NCBI GenBank assembly: GCA_965195225.1
Contig: CBDAFL010000085.1
Span: 62,001-126,000, forward strand
Length of the DNA: 64,000 bases
Source of the DNA: JAHIKV01 sp965195225
GTDB lineage: Bacteria > Planctomycetota > Planctomycetia > Pirellulales > Thermoguttaceae
Direction: 5' to 3'
Shown here: positions 7,618 through 19,676 of the stretch, in pieces
Position numbering within the stretch: position 1 is the stretch's first letter
Layout: every line of letters starts with the position of its first letter
Made by a program: the position numbers and the translations under genes
Notes under the pieces: generated by a model
What the model saw: only the letters and a program-made list of their open reading frames with translations
Told to the model about the DNA's origin: nothing
Database searches by the model: none

Positions 7618-8913
7618 TTACAGCCCGCTGAGCTTTGCGAAGTTGATCGTCGCGTCCAGGGGAAAGACGCCGTAGATGCCGCGGGTGAAGACCAGGTCGA
7701 TAAAATCGTCGGCCACCAGGATCGGGCTTTTCGGCACGATGATTATGTCGGAGTCGTCGATCCAGATTTCGCCCCTGGGACACGGCTGGTTGCCGAGCAG
7801 CGCGGCTTGCAGATCGATCATCGTGGCCAGCAGCCGCCAGTCGTCGCCGCGGCGGAAGACGACTATCTGCCGCAGGTTGGCCCCCACTCGCCAACTGCCG
7901 GCCATGCTGATCGCTTGAATGGCGGTGGTCGGGCCGGTCAGCTCGAACCGGCCGGGGTTGTGTACCTCGCCCAACACGAAGACGTAGCGAGGCGCCCGCT
8001 CCGCGAGTATCGGGATCACCTGCATCCCCTCGACGATCTGCCGGTAACACTCGTTCAACTCGGCTTGAAACTCGGGCAGGGTCAGTCCTTGGGCTTGGAC
8101 CGATCCGATCGCCGCCAGGGAGATGGTCCCCTCTGGCGTGACGCGGACGAATTGGCTCTGCCCGCCGATACCCGCCCGGCGGTCGACCGTCGCCCGAAGG
8201 TCTTTCAGCTTCGTGTTCACCTTCAACGGAGTGACCGTGATGGCGGGAATCTTGTAGTATTTTTTATACTTCTCTTCGAGCGAATCGCGGAGTTGGGTTA
8301 CGGTCAGATTGGTGGCGTGGACTTGGCCCAGCAGCCGCAGGGTGATGGTGCCGTCCGGTTGGAGCAACAGGCTGCGGTTGATCTCCGGATCGGTGAACGA
8401 TTCCACCTGTATCTCGTCGCCCACGTTCAGCCGGTATGGCGTCGGGGTCTCTTCCCGCGTCAGGCGATAGACCACGTCGAGTTGGTCGTCTACGCGGAGG
8501 CGGTACTCTTGCACGTGTGCCAGCCGCGCGTGTCCGACGTACTCGCCTTGGGCGTAGGCCTGCCATTGGATCGCGCGGCACGCCTCCCAGCCGCGCCGGC
8601 TACAGCGGCAGGTGGAGCAATCCACGCCGTGGATGTCGCACGGCGCAGCGGGTCCAAGCGCCTGACAAAGGAGAATCTCATGTCGCTCCTCCGGGGGTTT
8701 GGAGGCAATGCGCGCCGAGTCGATATCGGCATGGCGAAGCCTCGCCGGAGCGGCCACGCCCATTGGAGCGATTCTTTCCTCTGATTTCCAAGTCGTCGGC
8801 CAGCAGACCATCGCCAATACGGCGGCCGCCGCCAGAAAATAACACCGTGTACTGTTCCGGCTCATGGCAACCGAAGGCAATCGAAAATCGTTTTGGCGGA
8901 TTTTTTGTCTCAT
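7618..8913 (-). CDS. Polysaccharide export (Wza-like) outer-membrane protein with SLBB domain
   Basis: The protein (431 residues from the ATG at 8913; an alternative start at 8865 gives 415) has a hydrophobic N-terminal segment, then a Cys-rich part (CDIHGVDCSTCRCSRRGWEAC). A polysaccharide-export domain follows (YRLNVGDEIQVESFTDPEIN ... VQPDGTITLRLLGQV-type strands). A second repeat and an SLBB-like domain are near the C-terminus (YVFVLGEVHNPGRFELTG). Such proteins form the channel for capsule or exopolysaccharide. The Cys-rich insert is unusual for Wza and may be a planctomycete feature. It is 17 bases downstream of the TPR gene, so the two form an operon. No polymerase or tyrosine kinase gene is nearby. 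Confidence 0.85.
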   Translation of the reverse strand: MRQKIRQNDFRLPSVAMSRNSTRCYFLAAAAVLAMVCWPTTWKSEERIAPMGVAAPARLRHADIDSARIASKPPEERHEILLCQALGPAAPCDIHGVDCSTCRCSRRGWEACRAIQWQAYAQGEYVGHARLAHVQEYRLRVDDQLDVVYRLTREETPTPYRLNVGDEIQVESFTDPEINRSLLLQPDGTITLRLLGQVHATNLTVTQLRDSLEEKYKKYYKIPAITVTPLKVNTKLKDLRATVDRRAGIGGQSQFVRVTPEGTISLAAIGSVQAQGLTLPEFQAELNECYRQIVEGMQVIPILAERAPRYVFVLGEVHNPGRFELTGPTTAIQAISMAGSWRVGANLRQIVVFRRGDDWRLLATMIDLQAALLGNQPCPRGEIWIDDSDIIIVPKSPILVADDFIDLVFTRGIYGVFPLDATINFAKLSGL

Positions 8914-8930
8914 GGCCGTATGATAACTGC

Positions 8931-10088
8931 TTATTTCCGATAGGCCGGCGTTCCCGTTGCCGGCCGGTTCACGGTCCTGATATCCCCTTCCACCGGTGGC
9001 AGGCGGCTTGGCTCGCCCTGTCGCCCGGCCGCTTGCGCCGGCGGTTGAGCGAGGCCGGGCGCGCCGTTCGACATCCGCGACAGCGTCCGTGGATCGACCC
9101 AGCGGACCGGCGCGTTGCCCGCCATGGACGACGCTCTCCGCCGCGCGATTTCGGCTTGCTCGATCATCGCCGCCTCTTGTTCCGCCCGTTCGGCCAGCGC
9201 CGTCTGGCCCAATTGGCGATAGACCACGACCAGATTTCGCCACGTGGTCGATTGTCGGCATAAGGAGAGGCTGTACTCGAACATGTCTCGGGCGGACGAA
9301 TAATTTCCCGACCGCGCCAGCAGCACGCCCAGGTCGTTGGCCGCCATGAAGTTCTCGGGAAACACCAGCAGCGCGGCCTGATAGAAGACCATCGCCTTCG
9401 GCGCGGAGGTCGTCCCGGAGATGCCCTTCTTTCCGGCCAGGGTGTCGTGCAGTTTGCCCAAGGCGCGCAGGGCCATCGCCCCGGCCACCTCGCGCCCCGC
9501 CGCCACCGCGAACTGCTCCTGGGCAAACGTGAAATAGCACTTCATCGCCGTCATCGAGGTCACGTTTTCCGCGTCGGTTTTCAGCGCCGGCGTGGCGTGG
9601 GCGGCGATGATCCGCGGCAGGTCCAATTCGGCCTCCAGCCGCGACCCGCTGGGCAAAAAGTCGTCTGCCTCCTTCATCGCGGTCAAGGCGGCGGCCAACG
9701 CACGGCCGTGAACGCCCGTCTTTTGCTCGGTGTCCAGACCTCCGGCAATCAACCGCAGCGCGCCGAGGAACTCCGCACGCGCCGCGAAGAACGCACCTCG
9801 TCCGGCCAACTCCAGTCCATGTCGGGTCTGCCGATCGGCCTGTCGGGCGATAAGTTCCAGTTGTCTGGAACGTTTCCGAGCCGGGTCGGCCGTCTTCAGC
9901 GGCGAGGCAACCGATGTGGGAAGCTCGCGCGGCGGCCAGGGCGATTCTTCCGCGAGCGCTTCGGACGATTGCCGAACGGCTTGCAACGGATCGGTCAGTT
10001 CCGGTCCCGCCGCGGCGGCCGGATCGGACGCCAGACCGAAAACCGCCACCGTCAGCACAACCAAAATATCCCGCACTATCCGATTCAT
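8931..10088 (-). CDS. Exported TPR-repeat protein
   Basis: The 385-residue protein has a signal peptide (MNRIVRDILVVLTVAVFGLASDPAAAA). The centre (about residues 85-300) consists of helical pairs of TPR type, clearest at KAMVFYQAALLVFPENFMAANDLGVLLARSG and SARDMFEYSLSLCRQSTTWRNLVVVYRQLGQ. The last ~70 residues are Pro/Gly-rich and disordered. It is directly upstream of the polysaccharide-export gene and probably co-transcribed, which suggests a role in envelope polysaccharide assembly; that role is inference. Confidence 0.8.
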   Translation of the reverse strand: MNRIVRDILVVLTVAVFGLASDPAAAAGPELTDPLQAVRQSSEALAEESPWPPRELPTSVASPLKTADPARKRSRQLELIARQADRQTRHGLELAGRGAFFAARAEFLGALRLIAGGLDTEQKTGVHGRALAAALTAMKEADDFLPSGSRLEAELDLPRIIAAHATPALKTDAENVTSMTAMKCYFTFAQEQFAVAAGREVAGAMALRALGKLHDTLAGKKGISGTTSAPKAMVFYQAALLVFPENFMAANDLGVLLARSGNYSSARDMFEYSLSLCRQSTTWRNLVVVYRQLGQTALAERAEQEAAMIEQAEIARRRASSMAGNAPVRWVDPRTLSRMSNGAPGLAQPPAQAAGRQGEPSRLPPVEGDIRTVNRPATGTPAYRK

Positions 10089-10312
10089 CGTTCTTCCGTG
10101 ACAATATCCCTTAATCGCTACGCACAGCCAGACAGTCCGTGACGGCTGCTCCTACTCTGGCAGATCGGCCGGTTATTCCGACGGCGCTAAGCAAAAACAG
10201 GCGCCCGTCGCGGCGACGGCTGAAAACGGCCCGAACAGTCGTCACAAGCGTCGCCGTCGGCATGGCCTTAACCCACTTGACCACTCGACGCCTCCCCCGT
10301 TACGCTGGCGAA

Positions 10313-10618
10313 ATGCTGCTGTTTAAGAAGAAATTTCTGCCGGCCATTCGCTCGGGCGAGAAGACACAAACCATCCGCCTGTGGAAACACCGCCGCATGC
10401 GCGCCGGACAGCGGAGCTATATACCCGGCGTCGGCCACATTTGCGTTACGACCGTCGAGCCGGTGAAACTCGACCGGCTGACCGACGCCGACGCACGGCC
10501 CGACGGTTTCCAAAGCGCCCGGCAATTGCGAGAGGAGATCGCCCGGCTCTATCCCGAGCAATTGGCCTCAGGTTATCAGGCATATCGGGTTGTCTTCGAG
10601 CTGGAAGAAGCCGGATAA
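10313..10618 (+). CDS. ASCH-domain protein
   Basis: This protein of 101 residues begins MLLFKKKFLPAIRSGEKTQT, then IRLWKHRRMRAGQRSYIPG. The G-x-K-T-x-T-x-R pattern and beta-barrel layout are those of ASCH (PUA-like) domains, thought to bind RNA or modified nucleotides. The frame is open further upstream, but that part lacks matching features, so the ATG at 10313 was chosen. It stands alone between two minus-strand genes. Confidence 0.75.
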   Translation: MLLFKKKFLPAIRSGEKTQTIRLWKHRRMRAGQRSYIPGVGHICVTTVEPVKLDRLTDADARPDGFQSARQLREEIARLYPEQLASGYQAYRVVFELEEAG

Positions 10619-10658
10619 CCTGCCACCCCAACATGGGAAATCAATGAATACGCCGGGT

Positions 10659-12059
<1,401 letters not shown>

Positions 12060-12788
12060 TCTGCCTATCCTCGCGAGGAAAATGCCAAACGGATACCCGA
12101 TTTCCTCGTCTAATTATCGGAACGGATGGGGGCGGAAGTGATGTTAAATCGTTTGGTTATACCGAAATTGCCGATTGTCTCCCACAATTCCGTCTGAGAA
12201 GAATTGGACGGCTTGCCTGAACAAAGGCGATAAGATACAATACAGCAGTCGGGTTTCTTGTAAGAAACTTCGATGTATCGCTTGACACGAGCCTACGTGC
12301 GGTTAAGATAGCCGTTGTTTGAGTTCTGCCTGGCAGGTAGGCGTTCCCGCCCCTGGATATGGAATCGTGGGGTTGCTTCGCAAAAGGATTATGATTCCGC
12401 GAAGGATCGAAGGCGCCTCTCGACCCAAGCTTTCTGCCGTTTACCGATAGAAAATTCTCGGTCTTCCGTTTGAAAGCAATCTGCTCAGAAGCAGGGCGTA
12501 GTATATTCGCCGCACGGGAAATGACTTCTTGACGTTTGATGCCCGGTTATCCAGACCGGCGTCGAACTTGGTGAATTGGGAGCTATTGGATAGCCAACCT
12601 CGTGTTAACGAGTCGTAGCGGCGGTTGTGTCGCCGCAACGCGCGGGCTGTCTCCGCGAGGGCTATGCAACCGCATCCCGGCAACGATACTGGCATCGAAA
12701 TTCTGGTTGGTATGGGAGCTTTTTCTAGTCGCGCCTCTGCCCAAAGCGGGCCGTCGCGCCAAGGAGAATGTTACTAGGTGCAATGAAA
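12060..12788. other. Long untranslated leader region upstream of rho
   Basis: No gene was seen in about 730 bp between the divergent thioredoxin-fusion and rho genes. A good promoter lies at 12282-12309, which would give a leader of roughly 470 bases. Long leaders upstream of rho are known sites of Rho autoregulation in other bacteria; this one contains several short hairpins (for example GCGGTTGTGTCGCCGC) but no recognised riboswitch. Confidence 0.5.
12282..12309 (+). promoter_or_regulatory. Predicted sigma-70 promoter for rho
   Basis: A consensus -35 TTGACA (12282-12287) and TAAGAT (12304-12309) are separated by 16 bases. It points toward rho. Confidence 0.55.
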
Positions 12789-14069
<1,281 letters not shown>

Positions 14070-14166
14070 CCCGCTGTTCACACCGATGTTTATTGAGGAT
14101 CAGTTGTAGGTTGTGCTTTAGCATAATCTACGCGTTGACACTCAATAGCCCCGCATGAATGCGTCG

Positions 14167-14194
14167 TCCCCTACTCCATCGGGGGAGGGGAGAC
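14167..14194. repeat. Dispersed palindrome family B (diverged)
   Basis: CCCCTACTCCATCGGGGGAGGGGAG lies between the convergent rho and radical SAM genes. It is an imperfect hairpin of the family seen at 3981 and 18594 and may help terminate both. Confidence 0.55.
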
Positions 14195-14208
14195 TTTCGA
14201 GAGAGCGC

Positions 14209-15990
14209 CTAAACCAATTCCGTCTCTACGGGACTTTTGAAATGGGGCGGACGTACCGGCAACCTGGCAGTACACTGCTGGGCTATTGTCGGCGCGATGC
14301 CTTCGACCCGCGTGGCCTCGGCCTGCCCGGCGGCGGAGTTGGTTTCAAAGAACGTGGGCGGCTCGTACGTCCAACCGTTCTGCAATCGCCGCTCCTCGCG
14401 GCAGAGTGTACGGTAGAGGTAGCGGCCGACGATCGGCGCGGCCAGACGAGCTTTCCAACCGAACTCGGCATATAGCTCATCGAGAACCTGGGTGATTAGC
14501 TGCTTGCGATGGGGATCGCGCCGGAATCGACGTCGCGCGGCCCAAAGAGCGCCCGCGTATTTGATCGGCAGGTTGGCGGCCTGATGTGAGAAGCGGGCGC
14601 GAATGCGCGCATTCGGGTGGTTTTTGTAACGTCTCCAGCCTTGGAGCAACGTGCGGATGATTCGGACAACGCTCGGGCCGTTGACCTCGAAATCGCGGTG
14701 GAAGGCCCGCAGGAGGAACTCGCCTTCCTCGCCGTCCTTTATGTTGGGGTGCCGGAAATTGAACCTCAATTGTCCGTGAATATCCGCCAGATGGTACTCG
14801 GCAATTCCAAGGAGCGTACCTTTCGCCTCCAATTCGGCGTACAGGGGCGTGCCGGCGATGGGCGTGTAGAGCATGAACTGATGGAAGTCCGTGTTGTGTC
14901 GGACGGCATAATCGATGACTTCGTCGATGTTTTCCGGCGAATGCTCCTCGATGCCGATAATGCTCGAACCGAGCACGCGGATTCCGTGCGATTGCAGCGA
15001 GTGGACCAGCGCCATCGTATCCGTTCCCGCCAGCTTGCCGTACCGCGAATCTTTGCCCTCCAGCCCAAGCCACACCCATTCGACTCCCAGAGCGACCAGT
15101 TGTTCCATCGTGTAGAGTCGCAGCGCGTTGACGGAGCTGAATACTTTCAGGCTCCACGACTTGCCGTGCTTTTCCATCAAGTTCAGTAGCTGGAGAGCCC
15201 GCTTCTGGTTTAGCAGGAAGTTCTCGTCCATGACGAAGAAGCTCTTGGCGTGCAAGTCCGACTCCAACGCACACATGATGTCAAATATCTCTTCACCGGT
15301 ACGGTAGAACTCGATGCACTTTCCCTTGCCGCCGAACATGGCGGAAGTGGAGCAGAAGTTGCAGCCCATGGGACATCCCACGGACGGAATCAAAGTTGCA
15401 TCTTCGATGCCGGGGTGGTTGCGGAGAGGCACACCCATGATGCGGGGAGAAATGTTGGAAGTGATTCGCGGGTGTCGGATCGGCTGATTCTCGTCTTCTC
15501 CCAAAAACCTGCGCATCCATCGAACGCCTTCCCCTTTGACGATGTGGTCGGTATCGACCCACTTCTTCAAGTCGGGGGCGTTGGCGATATGTCCGCCAAC
15601 GACGATGATCGCCTGGGGCTGATACTTTCGGATCAGCCGACACATTCTTCGCACCTTGAAAAGATTGGAAATGATGGAGCTGATCCCAATCACGTCGTAT
15701 TGTCCGGTCTTGATCTCCTCGACGAACCTTTCCTCCGAGGGAAAGTCCAAGAGCGTGCAAGGGGCCTTCAGGTTCACCTGAATGAGCATGAGTCCCCAGG
15801 ATCGGTTGAAAGAGCGATACGAGAAGGCGTGCTGCACCCGCGTCACTTGGTTGTGATACAGTTCCATCGGGTTGATCAGACGGCTGCCGTACTGATCGTC
15901 CTGTGCGTATGGACCGAATACGCTGAGCAGCAGCACTCTCGCTCGCGAGCGGAGCGGGTGCGTTGGGTAATCTTGGGCGTCCGCAGCCAT
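14209..15990 (-). CDS. B12-binding-domain radical SAM protein
   Basis: The 593-residue protein has an N-terminal cobalamin-binding-like Rossmann domain (VLLLSVFGPYAQDDQYG; YDVIGISSIISNL; AIIVVGGHIANAPD). A radical SAM barrel follows, with C206-x3-C210-x2-C213 (GCPMGCNFC) for the 4Fe-4S cluster. The ~150-residue C-terminal part is Arg-rich and helical. Family members (BchE-, HpnR- and HpnP-like enzymes) carry out cyclisations or methylations of lipids and tetrapyrroles; the substrate here cannot be named. The gene is divergent from the DUF4954 gene; a 29-bp motif at 16109-16137 lies in the shared region. Confidence 0.88.
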   Translation of the reverse strand: MAADAQDYPTHPLRSRARVLLLSVFGPYAQDDQYGSRLINPMELYHNQVTRVQHAFSYRSFNRSWGLMLIQVNLKAPCTLLDFPSEERFVEEIKTGQYDVIGISSIISNLFKVRRMCRLIRKYQPQAIIVVGGHIANAPDLKKWVDTDHIVKGEGVRWMRRFLGEDENQPIRHPRITSNISPRIMGVPLRNHPGIEDATLIPSVGCPMGCNFCSTSAMFGGKGKCIEFYRTGEEIFDIMCALESDLHAKSFFVMDENFLLNQKRALQLLNLMEKHGKSWSLKVFSSVNALRLYTMEQLVALGVEWVWLGLEGKDSRYGKLAGTDTMALVHSLQSHGIRVLGSSIIGIEEHSPENIDEVIDYAVRHNTDFHQFMLYTPIAGTPLYAELEAKGTLLGIAEYHLADIHGQLRFNFRHPNIKDGEEGEFLLRAFHRDFEVNGPSVVRIIRTLLQGWRRYKNHPNARIRARFSHQAANLPIKYAGALWAARRRFRRDPHRKQLITQVLDELYAEFGWKARLAAPIVGRYLYRTLCREERRLQNGWTYEPPTFFETNSAAGQAEATRVEGIAPTIAQQCTARLPVRPPHFKSPVETELV

Positions 15991-16108
15991 GAACCTGCCT
16001 CCTGCGTGAACGGCCGCACAATCCGACGAGTCCCTCTCTTGTGGTACCAGCGACCACGCCGCCTATTCTACCCACATAAGCTGCTACGGCAAGCCCGATT
16101 TCCGGCTC

Positions 16109-16137
16109 GTTGATTTCTAAGATGGAAAGATTGGAGT
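16109..16137 (-). promoter_or_regulatory. 29-bp motif shared with 19769-19797
   Basis: GTTGATTT[C/T]T[A/G]AGATGGAAAG then A[T/A]AGGAGT-like sequence matches 26 of 29 bases at 19769-19797. In both places it is on the same strand and 93-120 bases upstream of a minus-strand gene (radical SAM here). It is a possible regulator binding site or a repeat. The rest of the 389-bp spacer (15991-16379) holds nothing else I recognise. Confidence 0.5.
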
Positions 16138-16379
16138 CCTCTGGCGGGAAATTCGGCCGCAACATGAGGTAAAATTGGACGACTGCCAAAATGGGACGAT
16201 TATTGACGCGTGGCGGCAACTCGCTAAAGTGAGGGGGCGATATGCAGATCGCCTTGGGAGATCGGGTAAGAGAGTTAGAGCGTCCCGGCTGTTAGCCGCC
16301 CGTTGAAAAAGCCACCCCAACAATCTCGCTTGGGCGGTTAGAGGCATCCGCTGCCAACAGGAAATCAAGGGAAAGCATT

Positions 16380-18584
16380 ATGTCCGAGTTGAAGATTCTG
16401 CCAATGCGGTCGTTGGGATATGGATTCATTCCGCCGGAGTATTTGCCGGCAAACAAGGACGAGTACTACCTCCGCAACGAGCAGGTAGGCAGGCCCGCCG
16501 ATCACTGGCGCAACCTTCGGGCTAATGAGTTGGAGGAATTGGTCAGGAACGGCAACACCAGCGAGAACTGGGACAACGTCTTGGTGGCCGAAGGGTTCGA
16601 TCCCCGTCACGTGCGAAGCTGTCAGTTTTCCGGCTTGGTGCGGATTGGCCGGATTAGCGACGCGAGTTTATCGATGCACGATCTTATCGTGCCGGCGGGG
16701 TTGCTGAACAGTCATATTGTGGCCTGCGACATCGGCGACGACGTGGGAATCCGAAACGTCCGATACATCGCGAGATACATTGTTGGCGACCACTCGATGC
16801 TGCTGAACATTGACGAGATGCAGACGACCAGTCACGCCAAATTCGGCAACGGGATCGTCAAGGACGGCGAGGAAGAGAAGGACCGGATATGGTTGGACCT
16901 CATTAACGAAGCCGGCGGACGCGCGATGCTGCCCTTTGATGGGATGATCCCGGCGGATGCGTACTTATGGGCGAAGTATCGCCAGGACACCGCGCTGCTG
17001 GAGCGTTTCAAAGCCATCACCGAGGCGCAGTTCGACTCCCGCCGCGGGTTTTACGGGACCATCGGCAAAGAATGCGTGATCAAGAATTGCAGCATCATCA
17101 AGGACATGAAGGTCGGCGATTGCGTTTACATCAAGGGGGCCAATAAACTCAAAAACCTGACGATCAACTCCAGCAAGGACGAACCCAGTCAGGTCGGAGA
17201 GGGCGTGGAACTGATCAACGGCATCATCGGCCTGAACTGTCACGTCTTCTACGGATGCAAGGCGGTTCGCTTCATCATGGGCAACAATACAAACCTGAAA
17301 TACGGCGCCCGGTTGATCCACTCGTTTTTGGGCGACAATTCCACGGTCTCGTGTTGCGAGATGCTAAACAGCCTTATCTTCCCGGCTCACGAACAACATC
17401 ACAACAACTCCTTTCTGACCGCGGCGTTGCTAAAGGGACAGAGCAACCTCGCTGCCGGGGCCACGGTTGGCTCGAACCACAATAGCCGCTCAAACGACGG
17501 CGAGATCGAGGCCGGACGGGGATTCTGGCCGGGGTTATGCACGACGCTGAAACACTCCTCCCGCTTTGCGTCGTTCACACTGCTGGCCAAGGGCGACTAC
17601 CCGGCGGAGTTGAACATTCCTTTGCCGTTCTGCTTGCTGAACGACGATCGCACCAACGACTGTCTGGCCGTGATGCCGGCGTATTGGTGGATGTACAACA
17701 TGTACGCCTTGGCCCGGAACACCTGGAAGTTCCAAACACGCGATAAGCGAAAAACGCGCACACAGAAGATCGAGCTGGACTCGCTGGCCCCCGACACTGC
17801 CGAAGAGATATTCCAGGCCCTGCGCCTGCTGGAGCTTTGGACTGCCAAGGCTCGCCTTCTCGCCGATGGCCAAAGCCCTGAAAACCGCGGCGACGACGAA
17901 CTGGCGGAACTGGGGCGAGAGCTGCTGATGGGCGAGGAAGATCGCACCGCCGACCTGGAGGTGCTGGGGGAAAACATGGAGTGTTCTCGCCGGAAGGTCG
18001 TGATTCTCAAGGCCCGTCAAGCCTATCACGCCTACCGGGAAATGTTGCACTACTACGCTGTTAAGAACCTGCTAGACCACCTGGAGGCCAACCCCCAGGC
18101 CAACCTCTCGGCGATGGCCAAGGTTTTGTCGGGACCGCGCCAGCAGCAGTGGGTCAACGTCGGCGGCCAGTTGATCTCCGCCCCGGACGTTGAGAAACTT
18201 CTGGATCGCATCAAGTCCGGCAAGTTGAACAGTTGGGAAACAATCCACGCGGCGTACGATGAACTCTGGGAGGCCTACCAACCGGCCAGACAGCAGCATG
18301 CCTTCGCCACGTTGCTGGATCTGCTGGCAGCCAAAGAACTCACGCCGGCGCTCTGGGAAAGCGCGCTAACCGAGACCGCTCGCATTGCCGAGTACATCTG
18401 CGAGCAGGTCTACGTTAGCCGCAACAAGGACTTCGAGAACCCGTTTCGTCAGGCCACATTCGCCAACGCCGAAGAGATGCGGGCGGTCATCGGTACGATC
18501 GAAGACAACGGCTTCGTCAAGCAGACGCGCGCGGATACCAAGGTCTTTCAGAAGCGCATCCAAGCCGCAAAGAAGCGAAACTGA
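16380..18584 (+). CDS. DUF4954-family protein (734 aa)
   Basis: The N-terminus (LPMRSLGYGFIPPEYLPANKDEYYLRN, split by no gap) and the later segment LVRIGRISDASLSMHDLIVPAGLLNSHIVACDIGDDVGI fit DUF4954, a family found mainly in Bacteroidetes, Spirochaetes and Planctomycetes. Residues ~60-430 show hexapeptide-like turns (VGDCVYIKGANKLKNLTINSS; LNCHVFYGCKAVRFIMGNN), as in left-handed beta-helix acyl- or nucleotidyl-transferases. The remaining ~300 residues are helical. I infer a sugar-linked function; its neighbourhood includes a sugar-isomerase-like gene. It is not experimentally characterised as far as I know. Confidence 0.8.
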   Translation: MSELKILPMRSLGYGFIPPEYLPANKDEYYLRNEQVGRPADHWRNLRANELEELVRNGNTSENWDNVLVAEGFDPRHVRSCQFSGLVRIGRISDASLSMHDLIVPAGLLNSHIVACDIGDDVGIRNVRYIARYIVGDHSMLLNIDEMQTTSHAKFGNGIVKDGEEEKDRIWLDLINEAGGRAMLPFDGMIPADAYLWAKYRQDTALLERFKAITEAQFDSRRGFYGTIGKECVIKNCSIIKDMKVGDCVYIKGANKLKNLTINSSKDEPSQVGEGVELINGIIGLNCHVFYGCKAVRFIMGNNTNLKYGARLIHSFLGDNSTVSCCEMLNSLIFPAHEQHHNNSFLTAALLKGQSNLAAGATVGSNHNSRSNDGEIEAGRGFWPGLCTTLKHSSRFASFTLLAKGDYPAELNIPLPFCLLNDDRTNDCLAVMPAYWWMYNMYALARNTWKFQTRDKRKTRTQKIELDSLAPDTAEEIFQALRLLELWTAKARLLADGQSPENRGDDELAELGRELLMGEEDRTADLEVLGENMECSRRKVVILKARQAYHAYREMLHYYAVKNLLDHLEANPQANLSAMAKVLSGPRQQQWVNVGGQLISAPDVEKLLDRIKSGKLNSWETIHAAYDELWEAYQPARQQHAFATLLDLLAAKELTPALWESALTETARIAEYICEQVYVSRNKDFENPFRQATFANAEEMRAVIGTIEDNGFVKQTRADTKVFQKRIQAAKKRN

Positions 18585-18593
18585 CCCGCATAG

Positions 18594-18621
18594 TCTCCCC
18601 TCTCCCGGAGGGAGAGGGGAC
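18594..18621. repeat. Dispersed palindrome family B
   Basis: TCTCCCCTCTCCCGGAGGGAGAGGGGA is a strong hairpin between the convergent DUF4954 and SIS genes. It is likely to act as a terminator in both directions. Confidence 0.7.
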
Positions 18622-18665
18622 AATTTTCACACTTTTCGGATAGCCTCTTGCTCATTTGCCGACGG

Positions 18666-19676
18666 CTATTGGATCAGTTCGTTGCCCACCTTGCGGGCGC
18701 GCGTGGGCTTGTCCAGATCAATCTGGAGAGCCAACCCGATCTCCACCAACAGGTTCCACCCGGCTGCCAAATAGACCGCGGGCGTCATCTCCTTGGCCGA
18801 AGGCACCTTGATCGTCGGGAAGGGGGTGTCGCGGTCTGCCAGGGCCACCACGGTCAACCCTACGCCCTTGACGAGCACCTCCTGAAACTTCTCGATCTCC
18901 TCCTCGATCGGATCAATCACGAAGACGATGTCGTTCGGGTCCATGACTTCCTCGATACCGTGGACGGCGTATGTGCCTTCGAGGAAATCGGATTTGTTGC
19001 GGGTGATCTCGTTGGTCTTGAGCGTCAGTTCTTCAGCGACTCCGTCGTTGTACCCGGCGAAGTAGATGGTCGGCGCGGCGGCCGCCTTGCGGACAATCTC
19101 CGCGTCGATCGGCATTGTTAGGGCCAGTTGGATACTCTCGTCGAGCTTGTCCAACTCCATTTTCTTGCCCGCTATGTGGCAAATAATGGACTGATAGAAC
19201 ATCGCCTGCTCGACGACGCTTTTGGTGGCGGCGACGGCCTGCTCCCACCCGCAACTAAGAACGAACTCGCGAGTTGTGGCTTGAGCCAGAAGCGTTTCTG
19301 AATTGGCCGATAAGCAATAGCGCCGATGATTTCCCTGAGCGGCGAGGTTCTGGGCCAGCAAAACCACTTCCTTCGTACGTCCGGAATTGGATGCACAGAA
19401 CACGGCGAACTTCGATAAGTCGTACTGAGCCGCCTGGCGCGAACACTCCGTGCAAATCTGCAAGTCAAGTCCCCAGGCCAGCGCCTTGCGGATGGCGTTT
19501 TTGGCCGGAAAGATCCGACTGGATCCCTCGCCGGTCATCAGCAAACGACCCGCCTCCGCGATTTCCTTGGCCACCTCGGCGCTTTGGGCTGGGTCGAAGT
19601 TCTTGACAACCGAGACGGTGTCCAGCATCTCCTTTACAAGTGCATATTTGGCGTAGCGTGGTTCGCTAAGGTTCAT
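18666..19676 (-). CDS. SIS-domain sugar isomerase-like protein
   Basis: The 336-residue protein has two SIS subdomains, seen at LLMTGEGSSRIFPAKNAI and FAVFCASNSGRTKEVVLLAQ, then a second half with IYFAGYNDGVAEELTLKTNEIT. This is the layout of GlmS isomerase-domain and AgaS-like proteins that bind phosphorylated amino sugars. No glutaminase domain is present, so it is not a full GlmS. It faces the DUF4954 gene tail-to-tail. A shared 29-bp motif sits upstream of both this gene and the radical SAM gene. Confidence 0.85.
   Translation of the reverse strand: MNLSEPRYAKYALVKEMLDTVSVVKNFDPAQSAEVAKEIAEAGRLLMTGEGSSRIFPAKNAIRKALAWGLDLQICTECSRQAAQYDLSKFAVFCASNSGRTKEVVLLAQNLAAQGNHRRYCLSANSETLLAQATTREFVLSCGWEQAVAATKSVVEQAMFYQSIICHIAGKKMELDKLDESIQLALTMPIDAEIVRKAAAAPTIYFAGYNDGVAEELTLKTNEITRNKSDFLEGTYAVHGIEEVMDPNDIVFVIDPIEEEIEKFQEVLVKGVGLTVVALADRDTPFPTIKVPSAKEMTPAVYLAAGWNLLVEIGLALQIDLDKPTRARKVGNELIQ

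Noticed and set aside
7618..10104. An 828-codon minus-strand frame spanning the polysaccharide-export and TPR genes
   Set aside because: Its upper half is a GC-rich shadow of the TPR gene in another frame. The real export gene begins near 8913, after the TPR stop.
18666..19676. Calling the SIS protein GlmS
   Set aside because: There is no N-terminal glutaminase domain; only isomerase-like subdomains are present.
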